Source: Oscillospiraceae bacterium (GTDB taxonomy: Bacteria; Bacillota; Clostridia; Oscillospirales; Oscillospiraceae). From it: DNA of 7,947 bases. The DNA lies in contig JAEDNR010000085.1 in assembly GCA_016302405.1 (NCBI GenBank), forward strand, positions 1-7,947, read 5' to 3'. Positions 5,774-7,947 of the stretch are shown piece after piece. The translations under genes were made by a program, and so were the position numbers. Each line of letters begins with the position of its first letter. Position 1 is the stretch's first letter. A model generated the notes under the pieces. It had not been told where the DNA came from and ran no database searches. It was given only the letters and a program-made list of their open reading frames with translations.

Positions 5774-6786
5774 GGGCTATTCTCCGCAGCCAGGGACAAA
5801 ATCCCCTCGGCCAGGGCATCCGCCGCCCGGAGGGCTTCGGCGTGGGTGTTTCCGGCGGCCCCCACCTCCACAAGCAGGCAGCCGGGAGAAAGATCCTGGT
5901 TAAACCGCTGGGCCCGGAGCACGGTGGAACGGGTGATCCCCGGGTCGTTTCTTTCCAGCACCGCCTGAAGCTTCAGGGCCAGAGACAGGTTCTGCTCCCA
6001 GTCAGGGTGCTTCCGCCCTGAGGCGGAGCTTCCCATCACCAGCATGAGCTGGGCGCAGTCTCCCGCGCCGGTACTTGCCAGGGTCCGCAGCTGCCCGGAG
6101 GGCGTGTCCGCCGCGTCCCGGTGGAGATCCAGCACCAGCCGGATGGTGGGGTACTCCGCCAGGTACTTCCGGATGGATTTCCGGGCGTCGGAATAGGAGC
6201 CGTTGTAGGAGGGGTAGTCGTGAAGGCTCCGGTCCTGAATGGCGGTCACGCCCCCCGCTTCCAGGCGCCTCGCCACCTCCGCGCCGATGGAGAGCATGTT
6301 GTAGTTTTCGTCCAGGGTGCGGTAATCCGAGACTTCCACATAGTCCTCCCCGGCTTTTGTGTAGCTTTCGGTGGTGTGGGTGTGCAGGATCAGCACCGTG
6401 GGGGCCTCCCCGGACAGGTCCAGGGTCAGGGGCAGGGACAGGAGCTTGTCCAGATCCGGCCGCAGGGAGCAGGCATAGTAGACACTGACCGCGTCCCTTT
6501 CCGAAGACGTGGGAGGTTCGGTCTCGGGGGCGGATTCGGAATCCGTCTCCGGCAGGGTCTGTGCCGCGAAGGCCGGGGCGGCGGACTCAGGAAGAAAGGA
6601 AAAGTCGAAGCCCTCCGCTTCGCGCTCCCGCCGCCCGGTTTCCAGAAACAGGAGAAAGGCGGCGGTATCCGGGGCCGTAAGCTGCTCCGCCGCCCACCGG
6701 AACACCCCGGCGTCGTACAGCCGCAGGAGCAGGGCAAAGGCGATTGCCGTCAGCCCAACCCGCTTCGCCCGCCGGTTCAGATCCAT
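5770..6786 (-). CDS. spoIIP: Stage II sporulation protein P, peptidoglycan amidase
   Basis: SpoIIP is a membrane-anchored cell-wall amidase that works with SpoIID and SpoIIM to thin septal peptidoglycan and drive membrane migration during forespore engulfment. The 338-residue product has a hydrophobic N-terminal anchor at about residues 9-24, an acidic, probably disordered linker at about 78-100, and the catalytic domain from about 128. Likely zinc-site and catalytic residues are in LILHTHTTESYT (His135, Glu140), LDLHRDA (His222) and LVEVGAAGNT (Glu307). It is shorter than B. subtilis SpoIIP (about 401 residues), mainly in the N-terminal region. I start it at ATG 6786, with AAAGGAGG (6804-6797) ten bases upstream; the longer open frame would translate a leader hairpin. 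The usual neighbour gpr is not here. Confidence 0.93.
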   Translation of the reverse strand: MDLNRRAKRVGLTAIAFALLLRLYDAGVFRWAAEQLTAPDTAAFLLFLETGRREREAEGFDFSFLPESAAPAFAAQTLPETDSESAPETEPPTSSERDAVSVYYACSLRPDLDKLLSLPLTLDLSGEAPTVLILHTHTTESYTKAGEDYVEVSDYRTLDENYNMLSIGAEVARRLEAGGVTAIQDRSLHDYPSYNGSYSDARKSIRKYLAEYPTIRLVLDLHRDAADTPSGQLRTLASTGAGDCAQLMLVMGSSASGRKHPDWEQNLSLALKLQAVLERNDPGITRSTVLRAQRFNQDLSPGCLLVEVGAAGNTHAEALRAADALAEGILSLAAENSP

Positions 6787-6812
6787 ACCAAAGAAACCTC
6801 CTTTCCTGATGA

Positions 6813-6864
6813 AAAACGCAGAGAACAAGGTTGGGAGCCTGTCCCTTTTTGTTCTCTGCGTTTT
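6813..6864. promoter_or_regulatory. Perfect 16-bp inverted repeat in front of spoIIP
   Basis: AAAACGCAGAGAACAA (6813-6828) and its exact inverse complement (6849-6864) are separated by 20 bases. On the minus strand the stem ends in TTTT just nine bases before the spoIIP ribosome site, so it can be read as a terminator or attenuator in the leader; on the plus strand it is followed by GATTTTATTTT and could also terminate. Its position after the multi-hairpin repeat suggests it insulates spoIIP from tadA transcription or controls spoIIP. Confidence 0.7.
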
Positions 6865-6877
6865 GATTTTATTTTCT

Positions 6878-6905
6878 GTGTTATCGGCTTCCCACAGCAA
6901 TACGA
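6878..6905 (-). promoter_or_regulatory. Possible sporulation promoter of spoIIP
   Basis: TCGTATT (6905-6899), 13 bases, then GATAACAC (6885-6878) loosely resembles the -35 and -10 of mother-cell sigma-E promoters, which is known to drive spoIIP in Bacillus. The -10 match is partial. If used, the transcript would include the 16-bp inverted repeat in its leader. Confidence 0.22.
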
Positions 6906-6908
6906 CAG

Positions 6909-7074
6909 ATTGGAATTTGGAGGATTCCCTCAAAACGCCTTGGCTCCCCCTATGGGGGAGCTGTCACGGCTTAAGCCGTGACTGAGAGGGCCCTCTCCGC
7001 CCCCCTTCGGGGGGCACCTCTCCCAAAGGGAGAGGCAAGGACGGCTGCGCCGCCGACCCGCTAAATTCCAATTT
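6909..7074. repeat. Multi-hairpin intergenic repeat bracketed by AAATTGGAATTT
   Basis: ATTGGAATTT (6909-6918) and inverted AAATTCCAATTT (7063-7074) bracket five hairpins in a row: GCTCCCCC-TAT-GGGGGAGC (6943/4-6961), the 20-base palindrome GTCACGGCTTAAGCCGTGAC (6963-6982), GAGAGGGCCCTCTC (6984-6997), GCCCCCC-TTC-GGGGGGC (6999-7015) and CCTCTCCC-AAA-GGGAGAGG (7017-7035). I recall GCTCCCCC...GGGGGAGCTGTCACGGC-type repeats as widespread in Ruminococcaceae genomes. There is no reading frame of its own. It lies 14 bases after the tadA stop codon and could stop or stabilise that transcript. It accounts for most of the 302-base gap between spoIIP and tadA. Confidence 0.8.
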
Positions 7075-7088
7075 TCCGCACTTTCAAA

Positions 7089-7562
7089 TTAATCCGGCAG
7101 GGTTTTCCTTTTCTCCCGGAGGGCGCGGAAGAAATCCCGCAAAAGAGCGGCGGCTTCTTCCTCCATGACACCGGATTCCACCTGGGGGTGGTGGTTAAAG
7201 GCCATGGAAAAGAGGCTGCATACCGAGCCGCAGGCCCCGGCCTTGGGATCCCCAGCCCCGTAGACCACCCTGGGGATCCGGGCGTTGATGATGGCCCCGG
7301 CGCACATGGGGCAGGGCTCCAATGTGACATACAGGGTGCACTGCCACAGCCGCCACCCGCCTAAGGTGTTACAAGCCTCCCCGATGGCTTCCAGCTCCGC
7401 ATGGGCCAGGGCGGTGCGGTCTTTTTCCCGACGGTTGCGGCCCCGGCCTACGATCCGGTCCCCCAGAGTGACCACGCACCCCACGGGCACCTCCCCCTCC
7501 GCTGCAGCCTCCCGGGCCAGCGCCAGGGCTTCGGTCATAAAGGTAATATCCGCTTGCGTCAC
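7089..7562 (-). CDS. tadA: tRNA-specific adenosine deaminase
   Basis: TadA deaminates adenosine 34 of tRNA-Arg(ACG) to inosine so that it can read CGU, CGC and CGA codons; it is essential in most bacteria. The 157-residue product has the complete zinc and catalytic set: His54 and Glu56 in AHAELEAI, Cys84 and Cys87 in LEPCPMCAGA. EVPVGCVV near 24-31 and the YGAGDPKAGACGS block near 101-113 are also as in the family. Start is GTG 7562, with GGGAGG (7578-7573) upstream; an ATG eight codons later is possible but lacks such a site. The dnaX/SRP-RNA neighbourhood seen downstream of tadA in Bacillus is absent. No promoter is evident in the repeat-filled upstream region. Confidence 0.95.
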   Translation of the reverse strand: MTQADITFMTEALALAREAAAEGEVPVGCVVTLGDRIVGRGRNRREKDRTALAHAELEAIGEACNTLGGWRLWQCTLYVTLEPCPMCAGAIINARIPRVVYGAGDPKAGACGSVCSLFSMAFNHHPQVESGVMEEEAAALLRDFFRALREKRKTLPD

Positions 7563-7601
7563 CAGTATACCACCTCCCGGGTGAAAAGAAAGGCGAAGCC
7601 C

Positions 7602-7670
7602 GGCCCGCAGGGCCGCCGAATTGACAATTGACAGTTGACAATTGTTGTGTCCCTACGGGGACGATTTTTG
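7602..7670 (+). repeat. TTGACAA-type repeat arm upstream of tadA
   Basis: Same order as the left arm of the 4113-4300 element: a GC hairpin (GGCCC-GCA-GGGCC, 7602-7614), CCGAA, three TTGACAA-type units (7621-7641), TTGTTGTGTCC, the hairpin GTCCC-TACG-GGGAC (7649-7662) and GATTTTT. It has one 7-bp unit fewer than the copy at 4140. The stem plus T-run reads as a terminator for plus-strand transcription, which faces away from tadA. The matching right arm is not visible before the 167-bp palindrome begins. Confidence 0.7.
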
Positions 7671-7698
7671 AAATAATTCCGAATAGGTTATCGGCTGT

Positions 7699-7865
7699 TT
7701 AGGGTCTATCTGAAATCCGGAAATATGACCAACAGCGAGGGATTTTTCGTCTGATGAAGTCATTTTTCCGCAGGAATACTTTGTGTATTGCAAGGAAAAA
7801 TGGCGTACAGCAGGCGGAAAAGACCCGCTGTTTGGGCATGTTGACGGTTTTCAGATAGACCCTAA
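7699..7865. mobile_element. 167-bp palindromic MITE
   Basis: The ends are inverted 17-base copies: TTAGGGTCTATCTGAAA (7699-7715) and its complement (7849-7865). Similarity of the two arms continues inward through AACAGCG and CATTTTTCC to a small centre near TTTG (about 7782), so almost the whole unit folds on itself. If the element proper is GGGTCTATC...GATAGACCC, it is flanked by TA on both sides, as expected for TA-targeting transposons of the IS630/Tc1-mariner type; the family assignment is inference. It has no coding capacity and depends on a transposase elsewhere. Confidence 0.75.
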
Positions 7866-7878
7866 TAAGCTGATCGTG

Positions 7879-7947
7879 AAATTGGAATTTGTCGGGCCAA
7901 TACCTTCCCCCGGGGGGAAGGTGCCCCGCAGGGGCGGATGAGGAACG
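7879..7947 (+). repeat. Start of another AAATTGGAATTT hairpin repeat, cut by the window end
   Basis: AAATTGGAATTT (7879-7890) is followed by GTCGGGCC and two hairpins, ACCTTCCCCC/GGGGGAAGGT (7902-7922) and GCCCC-GCA-GGGGC (7923-7935). The design is like the 6909-7074 unit but with different hairpins. The far end is outside the window. Together with the 7602-7670 arm and the 167-bp palindrome it fills the 385-base gene-free right end. Confidence 0.6.

Noticed and set aside
6787..6933. Longer SpoIIP N-terminus starting at 6933
   Set aside because: It would translate through the 16-bp inverted repeat, and the ATG at 6786 has a strong ribosome site and gives the expected anchor at the N-terminus.
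6121..6981. A 286-codon plus-strand frame opposite spoIIP
   Set aside because: It is rich in Gly, Arg and Pro with no domain, and lies opposite a gene with clear SpoIIP motifs.
7563..7947. tRNA or SRP RNA near tadA
   Set aside because: Some Firmicutes have such genes beside tadA, but I see no cloverleaf, TTCRA loop or SRP core here; the sequence is explained by repeats.

Overview
The window looks like the chromosome of a fairly GC-rich, spore-forming, anaerobic Firmicute, most likely a gut clostridium of the Oscillospiraceae/Ruminococcaceae type. The evidence is a SpoIIP sporulation amidase, strong Shine-Dalgarno sites with several GTG starts, plant-polysaccharide enzymes, and short GC hairpin repeats of a style I associate with that group. 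The taxonomic placement is inference. All six genes lie on the minus strand, so transcription runs from right to left.

Layout in transcription order: tadA (7562-7089, tRNA adenosine deaminase); a gap filled by a multi-hairpin repeat; spoIIP (6786-5770); a membrane-anchored protein of unknown function (5691-4366) with its own sigma-A-type promoter and a strong terminator; a gap holding an inverted-repeat element of about 190 bp; then a compact sugar operon, kduI (3966-3124), GH27 glycosidase (3119-1872) and GH51 arabinofuranosidase (1784-270). The operon has a clear promoter with TATAAT at 4008-4003, and a small palindrome covers the expected transcription start. A hairpin with a U-tract lies just after GH51.

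The sugar operon joins an isomerase of the pectin/uronate pathway to two cytoplasmic exo-glycosidases. This fits intracellular trimming of imported pectin or arabinogalactan fragments. No transporter, regulator or lyase is in view. SpoIIP and the unknown protein are both predicted to be anchored by one N-terminal membrane segment and are probably at least partly co-transcribed.

The most unusual content is between the genes. Nearly every gap of useful size holds a palindromic repeat: a 103-bp inverted repeat (84-186), elements marked by the 12-bp motif AAATTGGAATTT or close variants (six copies, all intergenic, in two cases facing inward as a pair), tandem 7-bp TTGACAA units joined to a small hairpin whose stem changes with compensation between copies, and a 167-bp near-complete palindrome with TA at both ends (7699-7865). 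One such repeat appears to supply the last codons, the stop codon and the terminator of the GH51 gene. I see no tRNA, rRNA, CRISPR array or complete transposase gene.
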